From NCBI RefSeq assembly GCF_030816615.1, contig NZ_JAUSYD010000001.1, forward strand, positions 930,001 through 994,000: a stretch of 64,000 bases of DNA, given 5' to 3'. Origin of the DNA: Streptomyces sp. B1I3. GTDB lineage: Bacteria > Actinomycetota > Actinomycetes > Streptomycetales > Streptomycetaceae. The notes beneath the pieces were generated by a model that ran no database searches, was not told the DNA's origin, and saw only the letters and a list, made by a program, of their open reading frames with translations. How positions within the stretch are numbered: the first letter of the stretch is position 1; every line of letters begins with the position of its first letter. The position numbers were made by a program, and so were the translations under genes. Positions 8,224 through 16,502 of this stretch are shown in pieces.

Positions 8224-8976
8224 TCAGCGGCCGGTCTGCCGCATCAGGAGGTCACGCAGGGCCCGGGTGTGACGACGGCTGACCGCGAGCTCCGCCTCCC
8301 CGATGCGCACGCTCATGCTGCCCGCGTCGAGCCGTAGCTCGTCGATGCGGTTCAGCGCGACGAGATGGCGCCGGTGGATGCGCACGAAACCCCGGGACCG
8401 CCAGCGTTCCTCGAGGGTGGTGAGCGGGATCCGGACGAGGTGGCTGCCCGTGGCGGTGTGCAGCCGGGCGTAGTCGCCCTGCGCCTCGGCGTACGCGATG
8501 TCCTCGACGGGGACGAACCGGATGACCCCGCCGAGTTCGACCGCGATCTGGTCGGCCGCGCTGTCGTGGACGGGTGCGGAGCGTTCGCCGACCTGTTCGG
8601 CGACGCGGCGCACGGCTTCGGCCAGGCGCTCCCGGCGCACGGGTTTGAGCACGTAGTCGACGGCCTTGAGGTCGAAGGCGTGCACGGCGAAGCCTTCGTG
8701 GGCGGTGACGAAGACGATGAGAGGGGGCGCTGCGAAGCCGGCCAGGAGCTGCGCCACGTCGAGTCCGGTGAGACCGGCCATGTGGATGTCCAGGAAGACG
8801 ACGTCGATGGCCGACGGGTCCTCCGGTCCGGCGTCGACGGCGCCACCGATGCGTCGCAGCGCCTCGGTGGCCCCCGTGGCCCCTTCGGCGCTCCGGATGC
8901 GGGGGTCGGCGCGCAGGAGGTAGAGCAGTTCCTCCAGGGCGGGCTCTTCGTCGTCGACGGCCAGTACTCGCAGCAT
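8224..8976 (-). CDS. LytTR-family response regulator
   Basis: 250 residues. The receiver domain (1-120) has the acidic pair in AVDDEEPALEE, the phospho-acceptor in VVFLDIHM (D63) and the Lys in YVLKPVRRE. The C-terminal LytTR DNA-binding domain (about 140-245) shows EDIAYAEAQGDYARLHT, GFVRIHRRHLVALNRI and AVSRRHTRALRDLL. The ATG at 8976 starts the receiver directly. It is the first gene of the symporter set and the cognate partner of the LytS kinase at the other end. Likely target: the promoter of its own cluster. Confidence 0.92.
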   Translation of the reverse strand: MLRVLAVDDEEPALEELLYLLRADPRIRSAEGATGATEALRRIGGAVDAGPEDPSAIDVVFLDIHMAGLTGLDVAQLLAGFAAPPLIVFVTAHEGFAVHAFDLKAVDYVLKPVRRERLAEAVRRVAEQVGERSAPVHDSAADQIAVELGGVIRFVPVEDIAYAEAQGDYARLHTATGSHLVRIPLTTLEERWRSRGFVRIHRRHLVALNRIDELRLDAGSMSVRIGEAELAVSRRHTRALRDLLMRQTGR

Positions 8977-9111
8977 GAGCCCGGAGTGTACGACCTGGGG
9001 CGTGACGGCCAGAGGGCGCCGGGAGCCCACTCGCTCCGTGCGCCGGGTCGTCGGGGCTTCCCATGGTGCGGTGGCCTGAGTGATACCCGGTTTCGCCGCG
9101 TACCTGAGGGC

Positions 9112-9789
9112 ATGCGCCCCACCGAATGCCCTCAGGACGCCGCAGCCTACGCGCTCGGTGTGCTGGGTGCCGCCGACGCCTTCCGCTTCGAGGAGCACCT
9201 GGCCGGGTGTACCGCGTGCGCGGTCCGGGTGGGGCAGTTCGGGGTGGTGGCGGACCGGCTGGCGGCGTACGCGGAGCTGCTGCCTGCGGGGGCCGCCCCG
9301 GTGGAGGCTCCCGGCCCCCAGCTGCTGGGCCGGCTGGTCGCCGCGGTCGCGGCCGGGCGCCGCACGTCGCGTAGGCGGCGGCTGGCACTCGTGGCGGCTG
9401 CCGTGGTGCTCGGCGTCGGCGGGCCGGCGGCGGTGGCCGGCACGCAGGGCGGGCCACCGGGGCGGGCGGTGCAGGAGCGGTGGACCGGGGCGGGGGCGCA
9501 GCCCGAACCGGCGGTGCGCGCGGTGGTGACGACGGGTGCGCGGGAGTGGGGTACGGACGTCGGTCTCGAGGTGGCGGCGCGGGTCCCGGAGCCGGGGGTG
9601 TGCGCGCTGGTCGCTGTGGGGCGGGACGGCAGTGAGCAGACGGTGAGCACCTGGTCGGCGGGCGGGGGCGGCGGGCAGCGGGTGACGCTGCGGGGCGGCG
9701 CGGCGCTGCGGCCGGCGGACATCGATCACTTCGAGGTGCGGGCCGGGGACGGCCGCCGGCTGGCGACGGTGACCCGCTCGGCTACTTGA
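9112..9789 (+). CDS. zf-HC2 / RskA-like anti-sigma factor, no adjacent sigma gene
   Basis: 225 residues. An N-terminal zinc-binding motif, H-x3-C-x2-C (EEHLAGCTACA), lies in a helical ASD-like domain (1-90); a single membrane helix follows a basic RRTSRRRR stretch (LALVAAAVVLGVGGPAAVAG, about 90-110); the C-terminal extracytoplasmic domain resembles RskA C-terminal domains (VCALVAVGRDGSEQTVSTW). It should be a membrane anti-sigma factor acting on an ECF sigma factor, but no sigma gene lies next to it; the nearest is the ECF gene 5 kb away. Its 3' end overlaps the convergent glycosylase gene by 8 nt. Confidence 0.8.
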   Translation: MRPTECPQDAAAYALGVLGAADAFRFEEHLAGCTACAVRVGQFGVVADRLAAYAELLPAGAAPVEAPGPQLLGRLVAAVAAGRRTSRRRRLALVAAAVVLGVGGPAAVAGTQGGPPGRAVQERWTGAGAQPEPAVRAVVTTGAREWGTDVGLEVAARVPEPGVCALVAVGRDGSEQTVSTWSAGGGGGQRVTLRGGAALRPADIDHFEVRAGDGRRLATVTRSAT

Positions 9790-10642
9790 GCAGGCGGGAC
9801 AGGCGGCGGTCGGCGAGGGGCTTCCCGCCGGTCTGGCAGGTGGGGCAGTACTGCAGCGAGGAGTCGCTGAACGACACCTCCAGTACGGTGTCACCGCAGA
9901 CGGGGCAGGCCTGTCCGGCGCGGCCGTGGACGCGCATGCCGCTCTTCTTCTCCGCCTTGAGCTTCCCGGCCGCGACACCGCGGGAGCGTTCCACGGCCTC
10001 CTGGAGGGTGGTGCGCAGGGCGGTGTGCAGGTGGGTGATGTCGTCGTCGCCGAGGCTGGTGGTGAGCTTGAAGGGCGACATCTTCGCGACGTGCAGGATC
10101 TCGTCGCTGTAGGCGTTGCCGACGCCCGCGATCAGCGACTGGTCCCGGAGGGCCCCTTTGATCTGCCGGCGCACGCCGCCGAGCAGCCGGGCGAACGCCT
10201 CGCGGTCGAAGGAGTCGGCCAGGGGGTCGGGGCCGAGACGTGCGACGCCGGGCACCTCCGCCGGGTCGCGCACCAGGTGTACGGCGAGGCGCTTGGTGGT
10301 GCCCATCTCGGTCAGGTCGAAGCCGTCGCCGCCGGTGAGAACCGTGCGCAGGGCCAGGGGCCCCTTGCCCGGCCGCGGCGGGGCCGTGGGGAAGCCGTCC
10401 TTCCACTGCAGCCAGCCGGCCCGGGCCAGGTGGATGATCAGGTGGAGGCCTCCGGCCGTGATGTCCAGGAACTTGCCGTGGCGGGCCATGGCGGTGACGG
10501 TGGCTCCCTCCAGGGCGGTGAGCGGTGGGTCGTACGTCTTGAGGACGCTGATCGCGAGGGGCAGGACGCGGGCGATCTCCTTGCCGACGAGGTGGTCGTC
10601 GAGGAAGTCCCGCAGGGCTTCGACTTCCGGCAGTTCGGGCAT
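9782..10642 (-). CDS. Fpg/Nei-family DNA glycosylase/AP lyase
   Basis: 286 residues. It begins MPELPEVEALRD, with Pro2 as the predicted Schiff-base nucleophile and Glu3 as catalytic acid, typical of MutM/Nei enzymes. It contains the helix-two-turn-helix region IAGVGNAYSDEILHVAKMSP and a C-terminal zinc finger (CPVCGD...YCPTCQT). It removes oxidised bases from DNA by beta/delta elimination. I cannot tell MutM from Nei specificity from sequence alone, and Streptomyces carry several paralogues. ATG at 10642 is required for the N-terminal proline. It lies downstream of the sugar-oxidation genes on the same strand, with a tandem repeat in its upstream region. Confidence 0.92.
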   Translation of the reverse strand: MPELPEVEALRDFLDDHLVGKEIARVLPLAISVLKTYDPPLTALEGATVTAMARHGKFLDITAGGLHLIIHLARAGWLQWKDGFPTAPPRPGKGPLALRTVLTGGDGFDLTEMGTTKRLAVHLVRDPAEVPGVARLGPDPLADSFDREAFARLLGGVRRQIKGALRDQSLIAGVGNAYSDEILHVAKMSPFKLTTSLGDDDITHLHTALRTTLQEAVERSRGVAAGKLKAEKKSGMRVHGRAGQACPVCGDTVLEVSFSDSSLQYCPTCQTGGKPLADRRLSRLLK

Positions 10643-10684
10643 GACTCCAGCCTGCCGCAGCGGTCCGGCGGATGCCTGCCGGAC

Positions 10685-10721
10685 GGCACACGGCACACGG
10701 CACACGGCACACGGCACACGG
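10685..10721. repeat. five tandem copies of a 7-bp unit
   Basis: GGCACAC is repeated five times head to tail without a mismatch (10685-10719), plus GG. It ends exactly at the stop codon of the amidohydrolase gene and lies 43 nt upstream of the glycosylase start. The length is prone to slippage. Confidence 0.9.
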
Positions 10722-11585
10722 TCAGGATGTGCGCAGGCCGTAGACGCGGCGGGCGGTCCCGGCGAAGACGGAGCGCACTCCGTCGTCGCCGAGACGGCCG
10801 GTGAGCGTGCGTGCCGCGCCGACGACGTCGGCGTACGGAGCGGCGAGCAGGCACACCGGCCAGTCGGAGCCGAACATCAGACGGCCGGGGCCGAAGGCGT
10901 CGATCATCGTGTCGGTGTACGGCCGCAGGTCCTCGACGGTCCAGGAGCGGGGGTCCGCCTCGGTGACCAGGCCGGAGAGTTTGCAGGCGGTGTTGGGCAG
11001 CGCGGCCAGCGCCCGCAGGCCGTCGGCCCACGGGTGCGTGCGCCGCTGGGCCACCGGCGGTTTGCCCGCGTGGTCGAGGACGAAGGTGAGCCCGGGCACG
11101 AGCGCCGCGGCACGGGCCGCGGCGGGCAGGTGGACCGGCCGGACGACGAGGTCGTAGACGAGTCCGGCGTCGGCGACGGCCCGGAGCCCTCGCAGGACGT
11201 CGGGGCGCAGCAGCCATTCGGGGTCGGGTTCGCTCTGGACCTGGTGGCGGACGCCGACGAGCCGGTCGCCGCCGGGCAGTTCGCGGAACCCCGCGAGGGT
11301 GTCTGCGACGTCCGGTGCGGTGAGGTCGGTCCAGCCGACGACACCCGCGACGAGGTGGTCGGCGGCGGCGAGCGCGAGGAGCTCGGGGGTCTCCTCGGGG
11401 GCGGTGACGGTCTGGACGAGGACGGTGGCGCCCACGCCTGCGGCGCGGGCGTCGGGCTTCAGGTCGTCGAGGGCGAAGGTGCGGCGCAGCGGGGCCAGGT
11501 GCTCGCCGCCGAGCCAGTCCTGGGCTCGTACGGTCAGGTCCCACACGTGGTGGTGGGCGTCGACGATGCGCGGGGACGGCGTCAC
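10722..11585 (-). CDS. amidohydrolase 2 family lactonase (L-fucono-1,5-lactonase-like, COG3618)
   Basis: 287 residues, TIM-barrel metal-dependent hydrolase. Motifs: IVDAHHHVWD at the N-terminus (metal His pair), FVLDHAGKPP in the middle and FGSDWPV near the C-terminus (catalytic Asp). COG3618 members hydrolyse sugar lactones such as L-fuconolactone. GTG at 11585 overlaps the TGA of the upstream aldo/keto reductase gene (GTGA), so the pair is coupled. Together they would oxidise an aldose to its lactone and open the ring. Downstream dehydratase and aldolase genes are absent from the window, so the substrate is uncertain. Confidence 0.85.
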   Translation of the reverse strand: MTPSPRIVDAHHHVWDLTVRAQDWLGGEHLAPLRRTFALDDLKPDARAAGVGATVLVQTVTAPEETPELLALAAADHLVAGVVGWTDLTAPDVADTLAGFRELPGGDRLVGVRHQVQSEPDPEWLLRPDVLRGLRAVADAGLVYDLVVRPVHLPAAARAAALVPGLTFVLDHAGKPPVAQRRTHPWADGLRALAALPNTACKLSGLVTEADPRSWTVEDLRPYTDTMIDAFGPGRLMFGSDWPVCLLAAPYADVVGAARTLTGRLGDDGVRSVFAGTARRVYGLRTS

Positions 11586-12601
11586 GTGCCGGACCCCGGG
11601 TGGTCGCCCGCTCCCGGGGAGGGCCGGCAGGCGTCCAGGAGCCCTTCGGTGCGCAGGTCGTCCCAGAGTGCGTCCGGCACGGGTGTGCGGAGCAGGGCGG
11701 CGGCGTCCCGTACCTCGTCGGCCGAACGGGTTCCGACGAGGACTCCCGCGACGGCCGGGTGACCGAGCGGGTGATGCAGCGCGGCGGCCCGCAGCGGGAC
11801 TCCGTGCTTCTCCGTCACGGCCTTGATGCGCAGAGCCCGTTCGACGAGGGGGGCGGGGGCCGCGGCATAGTCGTACGTCGCTCCGGGGCGCGGGTCGGCG
11901 AGCAGTCCGGAGTTGAAGACGCCTCCGACGACGACGCTGCGTCCCCGCGAGGCGGCCTCGGGCAGCAGGGTGTCGAGTGCGCTGCGGTCGAGGAGGGTGA
12001 AGCGGCCGGCGCACAGGACGACGTCCACGTCTGTGTCGCGCACGAAGCGGGTGAGCATGGCGGTCTGGTTCATGCCGGCGCCGATGGCGCCGACCATGCC
12101 TTCCGCGCGCAGCTTCTCCAGAGCCGGATACCCCTCGCGGAACGCCGCCTCCTCGTGGTCGTCGGGGTCGTGGAGGTAGACGACGTCCACGCGGTCGAGG
12201 CCGAGCCGTTCGAGGCTGTCCTCCAGGGACCTGCGGATGCCGTCGCCGCTGAAGTCCCAGCGGCGGCGGTGGGTGTGCGGGACGGCGAACCCTTCCGACA
12301 GTCCGTCGGACGCCGCCGCCTCCGCGGCCGTCAGTGGCTCCAGTACCCGGCCGGCCTTCGTGGAGACCGCGTACGCGTCCCTGGGGTGTGCGCGCAGGGC
12401 CTCGCCGAGGCGGCGTTCGGACAGCCCGGTCCCGTAGTGCGGTGCCGTGTCGAAGTAGCGGACGCCCTCCTGCCACGCCGCGTCGACGGCGGCGGCGGCC
12501 TGTTCGGCTCCGACCTCGGTGAAGAGGTTGCCGATGGCCGCCGCACCGAAGGACAGTTCGGTGATCTCCACCGGACTGCGTCCGAGCCTGTTGCGCCGCA
12601 T
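11582..12601 (-). CDS. aldo/keto reductase (L-fucose / D-threo-aldose 1-dehydrogenase-like)
   Basis: 339 residues, NAD(P)-dependent aldo/keto reductase. The catalytic tetrad is visible: Asp and Tyr in YFDTAPHYGTG, Lys in VSTKAGR, His in VVYLHDPDD. The family pattern TAPHYGTGLSERRLGEAL is that of aldose 1-dehydrogenases and pyridoxal 4-dehydrogenases. The lactonase-type amidohydrolase fused by a 4-nt overlap supports sugar oxidation rather than pyridoxal metabolism. ATG at 12601 is the natural start (MRRNRLGRSPVEITELSFG). The promoter should lie in the 139-nt gap to the WS/DGAT gene. Confidence 0.88.
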   Translation of the reverse strand: MRRNRLGRSPVEITELSFGAAAIGNLFTEVGAEQAAAAVDAAWQEGVRYFDTAPHYGTGLSERRLGEALRAHPRDAYAVSTKAGRVLEPLTAAEAAASDGLSEGFAVPHTHRRRWDFSGDGIRRSLEDSLERLGLDRVDVVYLHDPDDHEEAAFREGYPALEKLRAEGMVGAIGAGMNQTAMLTRFVRDTDVDVVLCAGRFTLLDRSALDTLLPEAASRGRSVVVGGVFNSGLLADPRPGATYDYAAAPAPLVERALRIKAVTEKHGVPLRAAALHHPLGHPAVAGVLVGTRSADEVRDAAALLRTPVPDALWDDLRTEGLLDACRPSPGAGDHPGSGT

Positions 12602-12740
12602 GCTGAGCCGCCCTCACCGGTGATCGTTACCCGTCCGGAGGGCCATATTCATCGGGTCACTCGGAGGCGTCAACCCCCTCGGCACCGTGACAGCGGGGTG
12701 TACCGCGGCGAACAGTCCGATCTCTGACCGAAATCGGCCC

Positions 12741-14096
12741 TCAGGCCGGAGCAGGCACCGTGGGCAGGAGGGAGCCGAGTTCGCGCAATTCGTCGTGGAC
12801 CGCCGACGACAGCCGGTCGAGATCGGGCAGCGCCTTGCCGTCGGCCACGAGACCGACCTGAACCTGACCGCCGTACGTGGACAGGGCGATGGCCAGCGAC
12901 TGCCCGCGGGCCAGCGGGGCCATCGGGTAGACGGCGCGCAGCGGGCAGCCGCCGAGCGAGAGCGCCGAGCGCGGCAGCGGCACGCTGGTGACCAGGATGT
13001 CGAAGAGCATCCGGGCCGCGCTACCGGCCAGCGGCGCACCGAAGCGGTGCGCCAGCGCGGGCAGTTGATCGGCCAGTACGGCGAGGGCACCCGCACCGCG
13101 CATCGGCCCCGCGGCCTTGTTGCGCTCCATGGCCGTGCGCACCAGTCGCAGCCGCTCCCGGGCGTCTGGTTCGCCCACCGGGAGGTCGAGCAGGTAGGCG
13201 GAGAGCCGGTTGCCGGTGACGGCGCCGCCCGGCCTGCGCCGGGAGACGGGGACGAGTGCACGGGGGTCGGCGGCGGGAAGATCTCCCCGCCCGAGCATCC
13301 AGCGCCGCAGCGCTCCGGCGACCACTGCGAGCAGCACGTCGTTGGCGGTGCCGCCCTCGGCCCGGCGGATCCGCTGGACCGCCCCGGCGTCGAGATCCAC
13401 GGTGGCCAGGCGCCGGGTGCCGCTGGAAGTCGCGGTCAGGGCGGTCGTCCCGCGCAGATCCAGGCGGCTGGCCCGTACCACCGAGGCGCCGACACCGAGC
13501 GCCCGGCCGACGTCCCCGATCCGGTCGAGGGCCATCCCCGCCACCTCGTACGGGCCGGGCAGCCAGGGGCGCGGGGGCAGCGGTGCCCGGCGGCGCACCG
13601 CTCCGCGGCCGGTGCCCGCGGCCGCGACCTGGTCGAAGATGCCGGCGCCGATGGCGACGGCCCGCATGCCGTCGGCCAGGGCGTGGTGCAGCTTGACGAG
13701 CACCGCGAACGGGCCGTCCCCGGCACCGTCGAGCAGGTACATCTGCCAGGGGGGCCGGCCCCGTTCGAGCGGCTGTTCCATGAGTTCACCGGCGAGCCGC
13801 GTGGCCTCGGCCATGAAGTCACCCCGGCCGAGCACCGCGCGCCGGACGTGGCGGTGCACGTCGAAGTCCTTGTCGGCGAACCAGGCGGCGCCGCCCACCG
13901 GCAGCAGCACATCCCGCACCCGCATCCGCAGTCGTGGAATGGCGGCGGCGCGGGTGCCGAGGAGTTCCAGCAGGTCCTGCCGGGTGACTCCGGCCACCGG
14001 GGAGAAGACCGCGAGCGCGCCGAGGTGCATCGGATGGGTGTCGGATTCGAGGTGCCAGAAAGCCAGATCAAGAGGTGCCAGTAGCTCGGTACTCAA
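12741..14096 (-). CDS. wax ester synthase / diacylglycerol acyltransferase (WS/DGAT)
   Basis: 451 residues. The catalytic HHxxxDG motif is HHALADG at residues 137-143; further family blocks are PLDLAFWHLES...PMHLGALAVF at the N-terminus, ERGRPPWQMYLLDG and the C-terminal domain with TSVPLPRSALSLGG. These enzymes make triacylglycerol or wax esters at the membrane or lipid-body surface, a common storage lipid route in Streptomyces. The start is a TTG at 14096; family alignments expect the protein to begin just before LAPLD, so this unusual start is accepted. No other lipid gene is adjacent. Confidence 0.9.
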   Translation of the reverse strand: MSTELLAPLDLAFWHLESDTHPMHLGALAVFSPVAGVTRQDLLELLGTRAAAIPRLRMRVRDVLLPVGGAAWFADKDFDVHRHVRRAVLGRGDFMAEATRLAGELMEQPLERGRPPWQMYLLDGAGDGPFAVLVKLHHALADGMRAVAIGAGIFDQVAAAGTGRGAVRRRAPLPPRPWLPGPYEVAGMALDRIGDVGRALGVGASVVRASRLDLRGTTALTATSSGTRRLATVDLDAGAVQRIRRAEGGTANDVLLAVVAGALRRWMLGRGDLPAADPRALVPVSRRRPGGAVTGNRLSAYLLDLPVGEPDARERLRLVRTAMERNKAAGPMRGAGALAVLADQLPALAHRFGAPLAGSAARMLFDILVTSVPLPRSALSLGGCPLRAVYPMAPLARGQSLAIALSTYGGQVQVGLVADGKALPDLDRLSSAVHDELRELGSLLPTVPAPA

Positions 14097-14277
14097 CAGG
14101 GCCTCGCGTCATCGACAGGAGAACTGCGGGATCGCAGTCAATCGCTGATGGTCGGTTACAGACAAGCATCGACATATTACGTACTGTTACAGTCTCACAC
14201 GCTGGTGAACGCACCACCGGCACCGATCACCGATCCACGCTCAGGACGCCTTTCCGTACGCCGGCGCCCGCCCGTGC

Positions 14278-16344
14278 TCATCCGTGCTCGGGGATGGCGA
14301 ACTCGCACCACACGGATTTGCCGTTGCCTCGCGACTCCACCCCCCAGATGTCGGCCAGTCGGTCGACGAGCATGAGTCCCCGGCCCGACACGCCCGACTC
14401 CCCCACGTCCCTGCGGCGCGGCAGCGCGCTGGACCGGTCCTCGACATCGACCCGCAGGCGCCTGCCGGCACCGGTGAGCATCCGGATGGTGACGATCGCG
14501 CCGCCGTCGGTGTGCACCAGCGCGTTGGTGATCAGCTCGTCCGCCGCCAGCTCGATCTCGTCCGTCCGGTCCTTCGCACCCCAGGCGCGCACCGCCGCCC
14601 GGATCATGTGACGGGACGACGTCAGCGCCTCCGGGTCGTTCTGCGCGACGTGCTGCTGGAGCCGGCCGCCCGGGTGCGGCGCGTAGGCGGCGTCGCGGCG
14701 CAGGAGGAGCACCGCCACGTCGTCGTCACCGCCGCGCTCGTCGACGACCTCACAGAGCCGGTCGGCCAGCCGCTGGAGGTCCCGCGGGCCGTCGCTCACC
14801 ATCGCCGTCAGCAGCCGCATGCCCGCGTCGAAGTCCTCGCCCGGCAGTTCCACCAGCCCGTCGGTGTACAGGACGATGGTCTGGCCGGGATCCAGGTCCA
14901 CGGTGTTGACGGGGTATTCGAGCCGCCCGAACTCGACGGAGAGGCCCAGGGGCAGTCCCCCTTCGGCGCTCAGTTTGCGGCAGCTTCCGTCGACGTCCCG
15001 CACGAGCGGTTCGACGTGCCCCGCGCGCACGAGCTGCACCACTCCGGTGATCGGGTCCACCTCGGCGTACGAGCAGGTCGCGAACCGGTCGGTGTCGAGT
15101 TCGTGGAGGAAGACGGAGGCCCTGGCCATGACCGTGGCGGGGCTGTGCCCTTCGGCGGCGTAGGCCCGCAGGACGATGCGCAGCTGCCCCATGACCGCCG
15201 CCGCGTGCGTGTCGTGGCCCTGTACGTCCCCGATGACGGCTCCGACCCGGCCGTTGGGCAGCGGAATGATGTCGTACCAGTCGCCGCCGATGTCCCGCCC
15301 GAGCCGTGCCGAGCGGTAGCGGACGGCGACCTGGGCACCGGCCACCTCGGGGATCCGCCGCGGCAGCATCGCCTGCTGCAGACCCTCGGCGAGGTCGTGT
15401 TCCTGCTCGTAGAGCATGGCCCGCTGCAGGCTCTGGGCGATCGAGCTGCCGAGCGCCACCAGCAGATTGCGCTCGTCGCCCGTGAAACCCGCCTTGTTGC
15501 CGTAGAGCAGGCCGAGCGCGCCGATCGGGCGGGCCTGGGCGATGAGCGGGAGGTAGGCGGCTGCGGTGATACCGAGATGGCTGATGTGGGGCCACAGGAG
15601 CGGGTACGAGGCGGCGAAGTCCTCGGCCGACTCGATGAAGCGGGGCGCGAGGGTGCGGATCACCTCACTCATCGGGTAGTCGTCGTCCGTGCGGGTGAAG
15701 CGGGTACCGGGCACATAGGCCCCTTCGGGCCCGTCCGCCACCAGGTGGATGCGCCCTGACTCCAGGAGGCCCATGACCAGGCTCGTGGCGCCGAGGTGCG
15801 CCAGGCCCTGGGAGTTCTTCAGCACGTCGGTGACGTCCCTGACGGTCCGCGCGTGGGCCAGGGCGGCCGTGGCGCCCTCGACCAGGCTGGTGCGGCGCCG
15901 GCGCTCCTCGTCCACGGTCCGGCGGGCAGTGGAGTCGGCGAGTTCCTGCGTGGCGTCGCGGACGATCCCGATGATGCGGCGGGGCCTGCCGGTGCCGTCC
16001 CGGCGGATGAAGCCCTGCGTATGGGTCCACTGCAGGGATCCGTCGCGTCGGGCCCTGCGGAAGTAGGCGCCGTAGTTGCTCAGGCCGCTCTTGAGGGCCT
16101 GCGAGACCATGCGGTCCAGCCGCTCGGCCTCGTCGGCCGGAACACGCGGGGCGAGGGATGTGGGGCGGTTGTCGTACTCCTCGGGGCGAAGATCGAACAC
16201 GTCGAGGGCGGGCTGGTCCATGTGCATGAGACCGCTGTCCAGATCCCAGTCGAAGCTGCCCATTCGGTTCAGGGCGAGGCTGAGGTCCGGGTGGGCGGGC
16301 CAGTCGTCCGGGAGTGACAGGGCACCCGCAACCCGATCATCCAT
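14278..16344 (-). CDS. PAS-GAF-SpoIIE phosphatase with C-terminal ATPase (anti-sigma-like) domain
   Basis: 688-residue multidomain regulator. Order: PAS (about 20-130, LNRMGSFDWDLDSG), GAF (about 150-310), PP2C/SpoIIE (about 330-550, with RDIGGDWYDIIPL, VIGDVQGHD and LYTDGLVE holding metal-binding Asp/Gly residues) and an RsbW-like HATPase domain (about 570-685, ADELITNALVHTDG, GRGLMLVDRLAD). Such proteins both dephosphorylate anti-anti-sigma factors and carry a kinase domain. ATG at 16344 is preferred to GTG at 16353 because of the spacing to GCAGAG. It is divergent from the YndJ operon, with two perfect palindromes between them. Confidence 0.9.
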   Translation of the reverse strand: MDDRVAGALSLPDDWPAHPDLSLALNRMGSFDWDLDSGLMHMDQPALDVFDLRPEEYDNRPTSLAPRVPADEAERLDRMVSQALKSGLSNYGAYFRRARRDGSLQWTHTQGFIRRDGTGRPRRIIGIVRDATQELADSTARRTVDEERRRRTSLVEGATAALAHARTVRDVTDVLKNSQGLAHLGATSLVMGLLESGRIHLVADGPEGAYVPGTRFTRTDDDYPMSEVIRTLAPRFIESAEDFAASYPLLWPHISHLGITAAAYLPLIAQARPIGALGLLYGNKAGFTGDERNLLVALGSSIAQSLQRAMLYEQEHDLAEGLQQAMLPRRIPEVAGAQVAVRYRSARLGRDIGGDWYDIIPLPNGRVGAVIGDVQGHDTHAAAVMGQLRIVLRAYAAEGHSPATVMARASVFLHELDTDRFATCSYAEVDPITGVVQLVRAGHVEPLVRDVDGSCRKLSAEGGLPLGLSVEFGRLEYPVNTVDLDPGQTIVLYTDGLVELPGEDFDAGMRLLTAMVSDGPRDLQRLADRLCEVVDERGGDDDVAVLLLRRDAAYAPHPGGRLQQHVAQNDPEALTSSRHMIRAAVRAWGAKDRTDEIELAADELITNALVHTDGGAIVTIRMLTGAGRRLRVDVEDRSSALPRRRDVGESGVSGRGLMLVDRLADIWGVESRGNGKSVWCEFAIPEHG

Positions 16345-16394
16345 GTGCGCCACTCTGCCATTATTTGTCCGATTCTTCGACTGTGCGCACCGCC

Positions 16395-16451
16395 TTGAAC
16401 GCGTTCAAGAAAGCCTCTACGCTCAGCCCGAAAAGACTTGAACGCGTTCAA
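16395..16451. promoter_or_regulatory. two identical perfect palindromes (candidate twin operator)
   Basis: TTGAACGCGTTCAA occurs at 16395-16408 and again at 16438-16451. Both are perfect 14-bp palindromes, each preceded by C, and 43 bp apart (about four helical turns). They lie in the divergent promoter region between the SpoIIE-type gene and the YndJ operon; the second is about 50 nt from the YndJ start. Size and symmetry fit a TetR- or LacI-type repressor; no regulator gene is adjacent. Confidence 0.7.
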
Positions 16452-16502
16452 CTCTTCGGGGGTCCCAGGGGAGCGGCGCGCCACGACGCGGGGGTGGGCA
16501 CG

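Noticed and set aside
10685..10721. CRISPR-like repeat
   Set aside because: Pure head-to-tail 7-bp repeat without spacers; a microsatellite.
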